The position numbers and the translations under genes are program-made. Positions 8,645 through 17,212 of a DNA stretch of 64,000 nt are shown piece by piece. Position 1 is the stretch's first letter; each line of letters starts with the position of its first letter. This DNA comes from Sphingomonas_D zeicaulis (GTDB taxonomy: Bacteria; Pseudomonadota; Alphaproteobacteria; Sphingomonadales; Sphingomonadaceae), in assembly GCF_050433225.1 (NCBI RefSeq), contig NZ_JBNPXQ010000001.1:620001-684000 (forward strand), in the 5' to 3' direction. The notes below the pieces were generated by a model. That model was not told the origin of the DNA, did no database searches, and was given only the letters and a program-made list of their open reading frames with translations.

Positions 8645-9471
8645 CGCCGTTGACGCGGCTTGCGGGCGAGCGCCCGGCCGATCGCGCGCTCGGCGACGGG
8701 CGCCATCAGCGCATAGCCGGTGTCGAGCGGATGGACGCCGTCGCGAGTGAGGTCGGCGCGCAGCAACCCGCGCGCATCGGTCATCGCCGGGACATAATCG
8801 GCATAGACCAGCCCGCGCCGCGCGCAAAAATCCTTCAGCCAGGCGTTGAGTTCGCGGATCCGCTCGGGCGGGCGCTCCCGCAGCATCTCGCGCGCGGGTT
8901 CGGTATAGTTGTTCACCGGCAGCAGCGATCCGAAGACGACGGCGATGCCATGCGCCTCGGCGAGGTCCGCCATCGCTTCCCAATTGGCCTCGATCTGCTC
9001 GGGCGTTTCCTGCTGGAGAAAACCCTGCACGTCGTTGATACCGGCGAGGATGACGACAGCCTTCGGCTTCAGCGCGACGACGTCCTGGTGGAAGCGCAGC
9101 AGCATCTGCGCGGTCACCTGGCTGCCGATGCCGCGGTTGATATAGGGCTTGCCCGGAAAATAGCGGGGCAGATTCCACAGGTCGGTAATCGAATCGCCAA
9201 GGAACACGACGCGCTGCTCGCCCGCTTTCGGCGGCGGCAGCGCGGCATTGGCGGGCGCATAGAGATAGCGTTCGCCGAAATCCTGCATCAGGCTGGGGAC
9301 CAGCTTCGCGCGGAACGGCCCGAGCCAGGGCCCCCAATCCTTTTCCGGCACCGTCCGCCGGTCCGGCGAGCTCTGATAGCGTTTGTCGCCCTCCGCCACC
9401 GGCGCGGTGACGGGCATCAGCAGCGCCATGCCCAGCAGCAGGGCGGCAAGGGCAGGGCGCTGCAGGATCAT
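8641..9471 (-). CDS. SGNH/GDSL hydrolase, probable carbohydrate esterase
   Basis: A 276-residue secreted SGNH hydrolase with a hydrophobic signal peptide (residues 1 to about 26). The four blocks are visible: G-D-S-I-T-D (Ser), the Gly in R-G-I-G-S-Q, the Asn in A-G-I-N-D and D-G-V-H-P (Asp-His). The family includes acetyl-xylan, rhamnogalacturonan and other carbohydrate deacetylases. ATGA overlaps on both sides (with the upstream alpha/beta hydrolase and the downstream fucosidase) show a single operon. De-O-acetylation of cell-wall oligosaccharides is inferred from the neighbours. Confidence 0.85.
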   Translation of the reverse strand: MILQRPALAALLLGMALLMPVTAPVAEGDKRYQSSPDRRTVPEKDWGPWLGPFRAKLVPSLMQDFGERYLYAPANAALPPPKAGEQRVVFLGDSITDLWNLPRYFPGKPYINRGIGSQVTAQMLLRFHQDVVALKPKAVVILAGINDVQGFLQQETPEQIEANWEAMADLAEAHGIAVVFGSLLPVNNYTEPAREMLRERPPERIRELNAWLKDFCARRGLVYADYVPAMTDARGLLRADLTRDGVHPLDTGYALMAPVAERAIGRALARKPRQRR

Positions 9472-10460
9472 CCGGGGAGCACTCCGTGGCGGGCGGCGAA
9501 GGTCACGAACAGGCTTGGCCAGGCCGATGCGCTCATCGCGCGCGGCAGGCGCACGCCGAAGCCATGGCCGCCATCCTCGAAGATGTGCAAAGCGACCGGA
9601 CGCCGCGCCGCCTGCATCGCCTGGAACATCAGGATGGAGTGCGCCGGCGGCACCAGCCCGTCATCGACGGCGTGCACGAGGAATACAGGCGGCGTTTGCG
9701 CATCGACGCGCTGGTCCACCGAGCGCGCACGCAGTTCGGCGCCCATCGCAGAGGCGCCCGGGCCGATCAGGTTGTCGCGCGATCCGCCATGGGTGAAATA
9801 GGCCTCGAGCGTGATCACCGGATAGATCAGCCCGACCAGATCGGGGCGCGCGGAAAGGCGATCGGCCGCGTCGCGCGGCTCATACACCTTCTCGGCATGG
9901 CGCGTCGCCAGCGAGCCCGCGAGATGCCCGCCCGCGGAGAAGCCGATCACGCTGATCGCATTTGGCCGGATCGCGAAGCGCGCCGCCTGTTCGCGGATCA
10001 GCCGCATCGCGCGCTGCGCATCCTGCAGCGGTACGTCCTGACGCCGCTGCCAGCCCTCACCGGGCAGGCGATAGAGCAGGATGAAGGCGGTGATCCCGCG
10101 CGCGTTGAGCCACGCCGCCTGGCTGGTCCCTTCATTGTCGTAGGACACGAAGCCATAGCCGCCGCCGGGCATCAGCAGCACCGCGCTGCCATTGGGTCGC
10201 GCCGGCCGGCGCACGACCAGCATCGGCCGGGCGATGCCCGTCACCCAGCGATCGGGCTTGGCCGGATCGCTCGATTTCTCATCGATCTTGCGGGTGATAC
10301 GCACCGGCGCGCGGCCGGGCGGGTCGCCGGGCCACAGGTCGATCACCTCGTCGGCGAAGCCGGTCTGCGCGGCGGCCAGTTCGGGCGCCAGCACGGCCGC
10401 TCCGGCAGCGGCGGCGGTGGCGGCAGTCAGCAGGGTGCGGCGGTCCAGCGTCGTCATCAT
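9468..10460 (-). CDS. Alpha/beta-hydrolase, probable acetylesterase
   Basis: A 330-residue alpha/beta-hydrolase with a twin-arginine-like N-terminus (L-D-R-R-T-L-L-T-A) and a long Ala-rich signal segment to about residue 31. The oxyanion motif P-G-G-G-Y, nucleophile elbow G-F-S-A-G-G-H, an Asp in V-D-D-G-L-V-P and the His in G-G-H-G-F-G make up a complete catalytic set. This architecture is typical of BD-FAE/acetyl-xylan-esterase-like proteins in glycan loci. It overlaps the IclR stop (ATGATGA at 10460-10454). Substrate is unproven; acetylated galactose of xyloglucan or acetylated pectin are reasonable options. Confidence 0.82.
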   Translation of the reverse strand: MMTTLDRRTLLTAATAAAAGAAVLAPELAAAQTGFADEVIDLWPGDPPGRAPVRITRKIDEKSSDPAKPDRWVTGIARPMLVVRRPARPNGSAVLLMPGGGYGFVSYDNEGTSQAAWLNARGITAFILLYRLPGEGWQRRQDVPLQDAQRAMRLIREQAARFAIRPNAISVIGFSAGGHLAGSLATRHAEKVYEPRDAADRLSARPDLVGLIYPVITLEAYFTHGGSRDNLIGPGASAMGAELRARSVDQRVDAQTPPVFLVHAVDDGLVPPAHSILMFQAMQAARRPVALHIFEDGGHGFGVRLPRAMSASAWPSLFVTFAARHGVLPG

Positions 10461-11248
10461 TCTTGCTCCGGCTCGCGTGGCGGTGCCTGCACCGCGGGCG
10501 CGAGCAGGTCACCGATCGACTCTGCTGCGGCTCGCACGAGCCGATGGGATTCGTCCAGCGTCACGCGGCTTGCCGGACCATCGACGAACGGCATGGTCAG
10601 CGCCGCGCGCGCGGCCGCGCCGACCAGAATGGGCGCCGAAAGATCGGTGATGCCGTTGAGCATCGGGCTGGGCGCGACCGCGCCATGCGCGGCGACGATC
10701 TCTTCGAGCCGCGCCTCGAGGATTTCGAATTCCCCCTTCGCCATCCCCTCAGGGCCGGCGCGCACGTCGTCCAGCATCGCCGCCCGCGCCTCGGGCGGCT
10801 GAAAGGCGAGGAGGATGCGCCCAGAATTCGAGCGGTGGAGCGGACGCCGATAGCCGACGCGTACCGCGAAGCCCGCCAGCCCGGGAGCTTCGGCGGTGAC
10901 GATCACAACCATCTCCGCGCCGGAGGCGACGGCGAGGTGGCAGCTTTGCCCCGCTTCATGCGCAAGCCGCTGCATCACCGGCAGCGCAGTCGAGGTCAGT
11001 TCGCGCACCGGCGGCTGCGCCATGCCCAGCGCGAACAGCCGGTTTGTGAGCCTGTAACCGTCGCCATTGCGCGCGATATAGCCATGTTCCTCCAGCACTT
11101 GCAGCATTCGGAAGATCTCGCTGACCGAGCGTCCGAGCGCCGCCGAGATGTCGGTCATGTTGAGCGGCTCGCTCGCGGTCGCGAGCAACTCGAGGATCTC
11201 AAGACCCTTTTTGAGTGCCGGCGCCTGGTACCGCGTCTTGCCGTTCAT
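10457..11248 (-). CDS. IclR-family transcriptional regulator of the glycan locus
   Basis: A 263-residue regulator with an N-terminal winged helix-turn-helix (about residues 8-70: L-E-I-L-E-L-L-A, then M-T-D-I-S-A-A-L-G-R-S-V-S-E-I-F-R-M-L) and a C-terminal IclR effector-binding domain (about 75-250). The start at 11248 has AGGAGG four bases upstream. A longer in-frame start at 11371 would run through the operator region and is rejected. It heads the operon of esterase, SGNH, GH29 and GH31 genes and diverges from the TBDR at 11455. A sugar or uronate effector is likely, since KdgR-type IclR proteins control pectin genes, but the ligand is not known. Confidence 0.88.
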   Translation of the reverse strand: MNGKTRYQAPALKKGLEILELLATASEPLNMTDISAALGRSVSEIFRMLQVLEEHGYIARNGDGYRLTNRLFALGMAQPPVRELTSTALPVMQRLAHEAGQSCHLAVASGAEMVVIVTAEAPGLAGFAVRVGYRRPLHRSNSGRILLAFQPPEARAAMLDDVRAGPEGMAKGEFEILEARLEEIVAAHGAVAPSPMLNGITDLSAPILVGAAARAALTMPFVDGPASRVTLDESHRLVRAAAESIGDLLAPAVQAPPREPEQE

Positions 11249-11286
11249 GCCCCCTCCTTTGGTCGTAGATCTGCTTTTTGCTCTCT

Positions 11287-11314
11287 GCGGATTTATCCGC
11301 TTATTGCGGATAAA
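11287..11314. promoter_or_regulatory. Palindromic operator candidate between iclR and the TBDR
   Basis: Three GCGGAT half-sites occur in alternating orientation. TTTATCCGC (11292-11300) and GCGGATAAA (11306-11314) form a perfect 9-bp inverted repeat with a 5-base spacer. GCGGAT-TT-ATCCGC (11287-11300) forms a second, overlapping one. It lies 38 bases upstream of the IclR start in the divergent control region, a natural place for an autoregulatory IclR site. Confidence 0.55.
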
Positions 11315-11396
11315 AGCAATTTTTAAATTTACAAACGGCGCAACAGGCGTAGAAAGAGCCGACTCCGACACGGTGTGGCTGCGTTCAGATGGCTAT

Positions 11397-11407
11397 TTGT
11401 CGGACAA
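11397..11407. promoter_or_regulatory. Short palindrome TTGTC-G-GACAA in the TBDR leader
   Basis: An 11-bp palindrome sits 47 bases before the TBDR ATG. It fits the generic T-N-G-T-N3-A-C-N-A form of GntR/FadR operators. Together with its 3' flank it resembles a site upstream of the TBDR at 61610. Function is not shown. Confidence 0.3.
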
Positions 11408-11454
11408 TCATCAGGGGCGCCCGAGAACAGGGCGATTGAAGGGAGAGAGATATC

Positions 11455-14277
11455 ATGGCCCACTTGGTCTGTTTGCCCCGGCGCGCCACGCGCCACAGCT
11501 TCCTTTTCACTACGGGCATCGCCGGACTGATGCTCGGCAGCGCACCCGCACTGGCGCAGGATGCCGCCGCGGTGCCCGCCGAGCCTCAGTCGGCGCAGGG
11601 TGGTAGCGGTAACGCCACCGACGATGCGACCACCGAGGAAATCGTCGTCACCGGCGTGCGCGCCAGCCTGAGCAGCGCGCAGTCGATCAAGCAGAATGCC
11701 GACCAGATCGTCGACTCGATCGTGGCGGAAGACATCGGCAAGCTGCCCGACCGTAACGTTGCCGAGGCGCTGCAGCGTATCACCGGCATCCAGATCCAGC
11801 GCAATTTCGGCGAAGGCAGCCAGGTCGCCATCCGCGGCCTCAGTCAGGTTCGAACCGAGATCAACGGGCGTGACATCTTCACCGCGAACAGCGGCCGCAA
11901 CCTGAGCCTCGAGGATGTGCCGTCCGAACTGCTCGCCGGCGTCGACGTCTACAAGAATCCCTCGGCGGAGATGATCGAAGGCGGTCTCGGCGGCCTGATC
12001 AACCTGCGCACGCGCAAGCCGTTCGACTTCGACGGCTTCAAGCTGTCGGCCAGCGGCAGCCTCAACCATTATGACCTGTACGAGAAGACCAAGCCGCAGG
12101 CGAACCTGCTCGTTTCGAACCGCTGGGATACCGGCATCGGCGAGATCGGCCTGCTCGTCGACCTCGCCTATCAGGAAACTGCGTTCCGGCAGGACCAGAT
12201 TTCGAGCCAGCCCTTCTTCCTGCTCAACGAGGCGGTGGCCGCCGACGCCGCGACTGCGGCCGGCCTCGGCCGCACCGGCCAGCCGACCTATCTTCCGCAC
12301 GGCGTGGGCATCGGCCAATATCTCGGCGACCGCCGCCGCATCGGCGTGGACGTCGCGCTGCAATGGCGGCCGACCGACACGCTGGAATTCACGGCTGAAT
12401 ATATCCGTTCGGACTATAAGTTCCGCTACGGCGACTACAGCTTCTTCGCCTATACCGGCGACGGCCCGATCACGCCCGATTTCTCGCAGCCGTTCACCTT
12501 CGACGATGACGGCAATTTCAGAAGCGGCACCTTCGTCAACGTGCCGGTCGATTCCAACACCAGCCTCGAACGCCGCAAGTCGGTGACCAACGACTATTCG
12601 CTGAACGCGAAGTGGACGCCGACCGAGAATTTCACGCTGAAGGGCGACTTCCAATATATCCGCGGCACGACCGACGGCGAGCGCTCGATCGTGATCCTCC
12701 ATTCCAACGCCGAGCGGCTTTACCAGGTCGTGGGCGATGGCGTGCCGACGATGATCATCTCGCCGGATTCGAACCCTGCGAACGGCAATGGCAATCTGCT
12801 TGACCCCGCCAGCTATGCGACCAACCCCGGCGCCTATCTCGACCATGTCGAGCGCGCGGTGGGCACCGAATATGCCGGCCGGATCGACGCCGAATATCGC
12901 TTCGACGACAGCTTCCTGCGATCGATTTCGGTGGGCGCGCGCTACACCGATCGCTCGGCGGTGACCGACAGCAGCACCTATGCCTATTATGGCTTCACGC
13001 GCGCGCTGGCGGACGATCTCTACCAGCTTCGCGGGTTCGAGGGCGATCTGTATCGCGGCGGCGCGGCAGTGCCCGAAGGGGCGCTGTTCTTCAACCGCGG
13101 CATCGTGCTGGATTATGACGCGACCCGTGCGGCGCTGGCGCCCTATGCGGCCGACAGCCAGCGCCAGGCGTTGCTCGACGGCGTCTCCTATGTGCCCAGC
13201 GACCGCAACACGCAGGGCGAGAAGACCTATACCGGCTATGCGGTGGCGCGCTTCGGCATCGACAGCGGCTTGCGGATCGACGGCAATATCGGCGTGCGCG
13301 TGGTGAAGACCGAGGTCAGCACCGACGGCTTCAGCGTGCAGACGCCGCAGGTCACCGGGCCGGACGGCACCCCGATGAATGGCCCGATCAGCTATGTGCC
13401 GATCAGCGCGGATTCCAGCTACACCAAGGTGCTGCCGAGCCTGAACCTGCGGTTCCACCTGATGGACGGGCTGCAACTCCGCCTCGCCGCCTCGAAGGGG
13501 CTGACTCGCCCGGACTTCAACCAGCTCAACCCCAACATCAACATCGTCGAGCTGAATTCGGGCGGCAACCGCCGCACGGCGAGCTCGGGCAATGCCAATC
13601 TGCGTCCGCTTGAAGCCGATCAGCTCGACGCCTCGCTCGAATGGTATTTCTCGAAGACCGGATCGATCTATGGCGCCGCCTTCTACAAGAAGGTCGACGG
13701 CTTCATCGCCAACATCACTTCGACGGAGACCTTCGATTTCGGCAACGGCCCGTTCGTTGTCGATGTCACCCGGCCGCTGAACGGCGACAATGGCAAGATC
13801 AAGGGCTTCGAAATCGGCGGCAACACCTTCTTCGATTTCCTTCCCGGCTTCTGGTCAGGCTTCGGCGTCCAGGCCAACTATACCTATGTCGACAGCAAGG
13901 CGCCGAGCCCGGATGCGCAGGATACGTCGGGCAACCAGCTCAGCGTACCGCTCGAGAAGCTGTCCAAGCACAGCTACAACCTCATCGGCTTCTACGATCG
14001 CGGGCCGATTTCGGCGCGCGTCGCCTATAACTGGCGCAGCAGCTTCGTGGTGACGACGCGTGGCAATGGCAGCGGCAACCTGCCGATCTTCAACGCCGCT
14101 CGCGGTCAGCTCGACGCATCCTTCACCTACACCTTCACGCCGAACTTCGCGCTGACGGTGGATGGCGTGAACCTGACCGATACCGAGAACAAGACTTATT
14201 ACGGCATTCCGAGCCGTCCGCAGTCACACGTGCTGAACGATCGCCGTCTCAGCATCACCGCGCGGATCACTTATTGA
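11455..14277 (+). CDS. TonB-dependent receptor, Caulobacter-type, probable oligosaccharide transporter
   Basis: A 940-residue outer-membrane receptor of the large Caulobacter/Xanthomonas type. It has a signal peptide ending near P-A-L-A-Q (about residue 35), a TonB box E-E-I-V-V-T-G-V-R-A-S, a plug with D-I-G-K-L-P-D-R-N-V-A-E-A-L-Q-R and Y-K-N-P-S-A-E-M-I-E-G-G-L-G-G, and a long barrel ending A-R-I-T-Y. Receptors of this subfamily are commonly next to glycoside hydrolases and import oligosaccharides. It diverges from the IclR operon and probably shares its control. The ribosome site is AAGGGAG a few bases before the ATG. A strong terminator follows at 14320. Confidence 0.93.
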   Translation: MAHLVCLPRRATRHSFLFTTGIAGLMLGSAPALAQDAAAVPAEPQSAQGGSGNATDDATTEEIVVTGVRASLSSAQSIKQNADQIVDSIVAEDIGKLPDRNVAEALQRITGIQIQRNFGEGSQVAIRGLSQVRTEINGRDIFTANSGRNLSLEDVPSELLAGVDVYKNPSAEMIEGGLGGLINLRTRKPFDFDGFKLSASGSLNHYDLYEKTKPQANLLVSNRWDTGIGEIGLLVDLAYQETAFRQDQISSQPFFLLNEAVAADAATAAGLGRTGQPTYLPHGVGIGQYLGDRRRIGVDVALQWRPTDTLEFTAEYIRSDYKFRYGDYSFFAYTGDGPITPDFSQPFTFDDDGNFRSGTFVNVPVDSNTSLERRKSVTNDYSLNAKWTPTENFTLKGDFQYIRGTTDGERSIVILHSNAERLYQVVGDGVPTMIISPDSNPANGNGNLLDPASYATNPGAYLDHVERAVGTEYAGRIDAEYRFDDSFLRSISVGARYTDRSAVTDSSTYAYYGFTRALADDLYQLRGFEGDLYRGGAAVPEGALFFNRGIVLDYDATRAALAPYAADSQRQALLDGVSYVPSDRNTQGEKTYTGYAVARFGIDSGLRIDGNIGVRVVKTEVSTDGFSVQTPQVTGPDGTPMNGPISYVPISADSSYTKVLPSLNLRFHLMDGLQLRLAASKGLTRPDFNQLNPNINIVELNSGGNRRTASSGNANLRPLEADQLDASLEWYFSKTGSIYGAAFYKKVDGFIANITSTETFDFGNGPFVVDVTRPLNGDNGKIKGFEIGGNTFFDFLPGFWSGFGVQANYTYVDSKAPSPDAQDTSGNQLSVPLEKLSKHSYNLIGFYDRGPISARVAYNWRSSFVVTTRGNGSGNLPIFNAARGQLDASFTYTFTPNFALTVDGVNLTDTENKTYYGIPSRPQSHVLNDRRLSITARITY

Positions 14278-14319
14278 TCGGCGCATAGACATAGGTCGTA
14301 ACCCCATTCCCCGAGAGCC

Positions 14320-14358
14320 TGCGGGCCGGCATGTTCTTGCAGCCGGCCCGCATTTTTT
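14320..14358 (+). terminator. Rho-independent terminator after the TBDR
   Basis: A perfect 11-bp GC-rich stem (TGCGGGCCGGC with GCCGGCCCGCA) and an 11-base loop are followed by six T residues. It lies 42 bases after the receptor stop and 25 bases before the mutarotase start, so partial read-through into the following genes is possible. Confidence 0.9.
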
Positions 14359-14383
14359 CGGGCATTCTCATGGAAAGCGAAGC

Positions 14384-14728
14384 ATGCGGCATGTGTTGCT
14401 GATCGATCTTGTCGACGAGGCGCAGGCGATCGCCGACTATGAGGCGTGGCATGCCGCCGGCGCGGTGCCGCCGGCGATCAACGCCAGCATCCGCGACGCC
14501 GGCATCGTTGCGATGGAGATTTACCGCACCGGCAACCGGCTGGTGATGGTGATGGAAACCGCGCCCGACTATGACGCGGCGGCGAAGGCCGCCGCGGACG
14601 CCGCCAGCCCCGCCGTGCAGGCGTGGGAAACGCAGATGGACTCGGTGCAGCGGCCACTGCCCTGGGCGGCGCGGGGCAACAAGTGGACGCCGGCCGACCG
14701 CATCTATTCGCTCGACGAACAGCCATGA
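14384..14728 (+). CDS. L-rhamnose/L-fucose mutarotase family protein
   Basis: A 114-residue dimeric alpha/beta-barrel protein of the RhaM family, which interconverts alpha and beta anomers of deoxy sugars in the cytosol. Family features are the opening R-H-V-L-L-I-D-L-V-D, the early acidic/His segment Y-E-A-W-H, M-E-I-Y-R-T-G-N-R-L, and the C-terminal W-E-T-Q-M-D and P-L-P-W-A segments followed by K-W. A fucosidase in the locus makes L-fucose as likely a substrate as L-rhamnose. The stop overlaps the next ATG as ATGA. Confidence 0.82.
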   Translation: MRHVLLIDLVDEAQAIADYEAWHAAGAVPPAINASIRDAGIVAMEIYRTGNRLVMVMETAPDYDAAAKAAADAASPAVQAWETQMDSVQRPLPWAARGNKWTPADRIYSLDEQP

Positions 14729-16368
14729 GGGCCATGCCGATGAAGACCCGCATTCTCTCTGCCGCGCTGGGCCTGCTGCTGATCACCGGCACCGCCGCCG
14801 GCGCCCAGGCAACAGGCGATCTGCCGCGGCTGGAGACGCGCAACGGCCGCCATGCGCTGATGGTCGACGGCGCGCCCTTCGTCATGCTGGGCGGGCAGGT
14901 CAACAACTCCAGCAACTATCCCGAACCGCTGACCAAGGTGTGGCCGATCCTCGATCGCATCGGCGCCAACACGATCGAGATCCCGATCGCCTGGCAGCAA
15001 CTGGAGCCGGAGGAGGGGCGGTTCGACTTCGCCTTCGTCCAGCATCTGCTCGATGAGGCGCGCAAGCACGACAAGCGCATCGTGCTGCTGTGGTTCGGCG
15101 CCTACAAGAATACCGGCTATGGCTATGCGCCCAATTGGGTGAAGCGCGACAACCGCCGCTTCCCGCGAATGAAGACGCGCGACGGCAAGGATCATGACGT
15201 GCTGACGCCGCTGGCGTCGGCAACGCAGGAGGCGGACAAGCGCGCCTTCGTGCAGCTGATGACCTACATCCGCGATCATGATGCGCAGAACAGCGTCATC
15301 ATGGTGCAGCCCGAGAATGAGGTCGGCAGCTATCGCAACCCGCGTGACTACAGCGCGGCCGCGCAGAAAATGTTCGATGCGCCGGTTCCCGCGGCGCTGG
15401 CGAAGGCGCTGCGCAAGCCGGCGGGAAGCTGGGCGCAGATGTTCGGCGATCAGGCCGATCGCATGTTCAACACCTGGCACACCGCGCGCTATGTCGAGGC
15501 GCTGGCGGCGGCCGGCAAGGCGATCAAGCCGTTGCCGATGTATGTGAACGCCGCGCTCTCGGACCCGTTCAAGACGCCCGACCCGATGGGCGTCGCCAGC
15601 GGCGGGCCGCAGGGCGATGTGATCGACATCTGGAAGGCGGGGGCACCCTCGATCGATATCGCTGCGCCCGACATTTACGACCGCGCCAGCCGCAACGTGT
15701 TCCGCCACCTCGATCTCTACACCCGGCCGGACAATGCGCTGATGGTGCCCGAGATCGGCAATGCCCGTGAATATGCCCGCTATTTCTGGGCGGCGCTGGG
15801 GCGTGGCGCGATCGGCTATGCGCCGTTCGGCATGGATGACACCGGCTATTTCAACTTCCCGCTGGGCGCGCGTCAGTTTGACGCGGCGACGCTCGACGCA
15901 GTCGGCGTGAAATACCGGATCATCGGTGGTGCGATGCGCGACTGGGCACGGATCGCCTATGAACGGCCGACATGGGGCGCAGCGCGGCCCGACGACGGTA
16001 CGCCGCTGAGCACGACGATGGGGGATTGGACGATCACCGCCAGCTTCGGCGAGTGGCAGTTCGGCCAAAAGGAATGGGCCTTCCTCAAGACCGACCCGAC
16101 GCCCTGGGGTGCCGAACCCGTCGGCGGCATGGTGGTGGCGCAGCTTTCGGCCGATGAGTTTCTGCTGACCGGCGACTTCGTGCGGGTCAACTTCGCGGCG
16201 CGCCAAGGCACGCCGGAAAACGCGATGATGCTGCGTGTAGAAGAAGGGCATTTCGAGGCCGGCAAATGGGTGATGGATCGCGTGTGGAACGGCGACCAGA
16301 CCGATTACGGCCTCAACCTGATCGACACGCCCGTCTGGCTGAAGGTGACGATGGCGCGCTATCGCTGA
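14725..16368 (+). CDS. GH35-like beta-galactosidase with DUF5597-type C-terminus
   Basis: A 547-residue protein with a signal peptide (residues 1 to about 28). The catalytic part opens with G-G-Q-V-N-N-S-S and N-T-I-E-I-P-I-A-W-Q-Q-L-E-P-E-E-G-R-F-D-F, characteristic of GH35/GH42 clan A barrels. Candidate catalytic acids lie in V-Q-P-E-N-E-V-G and V-P-E-I-G-N. The C-terminal third resembles the DUF5597 accessory domain found in many sphingomonad and Bacteroides relatives. The ATG at 14725 forms an ATGA overlap with the mutarotase stop. ATGs at 14734 and 14740 are alternatives, the latter having GAGGG upstream. It probably removes beta-linked galactose from cell-wall side chains. Confidence 0.82.
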   Translation: MRAMPMKTRILSAALGLLLITGTAAGAQATGDLPRLETRNGRHALMVDGAPFVMLGGQVNNSSNYPEPLTKVWPILDRIGANTIEIPIAWQQLEPEEGRFDFAFVQHLLDEARKHDKRIVLLWFGAYKNTGYGYAPNWVKRDNRRFPRMKTRDGKDHDVLTPLASATQEADKRAFVQLMTYIRDHDAQNSVIMVQPENEVGSYRNPRDYSAAAQKMFDAPVPAALAKALRKPAGSWAQMFGDQADRMFNTWHTARYVEALAAAGKAIKPLPMYVNAALSDPFKTPDPMGVASGGPQGDVIDIWKAGAPSIDIAAPDIYDRASRNVFRHLDLYTRPDNALMVPEIGNAREYARYFWAALGRGAIGYAPFGMDDTGYFNFPLGARQFDAATLDAVGVKYRIIGGAMRDWARIAYERPTWGAARPDDGTPLSTTMGDWTITASFGEWQFGQKEWAFLKTDPTPWGAEPVGGMVVAQLSADEFLLTGDFVRVNFAARQGTPENAMMLRVEEGHFEAGKWVMDRVWNGDQTDYGLNLIDTPVWLKVTMARYR

Positions 16369-16393
16369 TAAGGCGGTTCCGAAAGGAACGGCC

Positions 16394-17212
16394 ATGGACA
16401 TCTTCTCTTCGGGTAAGGTCGCGGTGATCACGGGGGCGGCCGGCGGCATCGGCCATGCGGCGGCGCGGCGCTTCGCAGCGCTGGGCATGAAGGTCTGCCT
16501 CGTCGACCGGTCGGAAACGGTGAAGGCGGCTGCGGCGGAACTGGGCGATGACGCGGCGGGCTTCGTCGCCGATGTCGCCGATCGCGCTGCGGTGGATGCA
16601 CTGGCGGGCGAGATCTGCGCACGTTTCGGTACGGTTTCCGTGCTGATGAACAATGCCGCCATCCATGGCGGTGCCGATGCGCTGTCGGCGCCCGACATAT
16701 GGGAGCAGGTGATCGGCATCAACCTGATGGGCGTGCTCCACGGCGTCCAGGCGTTCGTGCCGGCCATGGTGGCAGGGGAGCAGCCGGGGCTGGTGATCAA
16801 TACCGGTTCCAAGCAGGGCATTACCCAGCCGCCTGGCAACACCGTCTATAATGTCAGCAAGTCGGCGGTGAAATCGCTGACGGAGGGACTGGCGCACAGC
16901 CTGCGCGAGGCGACGGGCGGGCGCGTGAGCGCGCATCTGCTGATCCCGGGCTATACATTTACCGGCATGACCGCGGCGGCGGAGAAGCCAGCCGGCGCCT
17001 GGAGTGCGGATCAGGTGGTCGATTTCATGCTCGAGCGCCTGGACGCAGGCGACTTCTACATTCTCTGCCCGGACAATGAAGTGTCCCGCGACGTTGACGA
17101 GGGCCGCATGGCCTGGGCGATGGGCGATATCATCGAAAACCGGCCTGCGCTTTCGCGCTGGCATCCCGATCACGCGCCTGCCTTCGCAGCCCACATGGCC
17201 CGCAGGCTATGA
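16394..17212 (+). CDS. SDR-family oxidoreductase
   Basis: A 272-residue classical short-chain dehydrogenase with the NAD(P) motif T-G-A-A-G-G-I-G (residues 13-20), N-N-A-A, a catalytic Ser in N-T-G-S-K and Y-N-V-S-K. Asp at the end of strand beta-2 (C-L-V-D-R) suggests NAD(H) preference. GAAAGGAA precedes the ATG by a few bases. It ends the plus-strand unit with the mutarotase and galactosidase. Deoxy-sugar oxidation (for example L-fucose) is a contextual guess; SDR substrates cannot be read from sequence. Confidence 0.8.
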   Translation: MDIFSSGKVAVITGAAGGIGHAAARRFAALGMKVCLVDRSETVKAAAAELGDDAAGFVADVADRAAVDALAGEICARFGTVSVLMNNAAIHGGADALSAPDIWEQVIGINLMGVLHGVQAFVPAMVAGEQPGLVINTGSKQGITQPPGNTVYNVSKSAVKSLTEGLAHSLREATGGRVSAHLLIPGYTFTGMTAAAEKPAGAWSADQVVDFMLERLDAGDFYILCPDNEVSRDVDEGRMAWAMGDIIENRPALSRWHPDHAPAFAAHMARRL

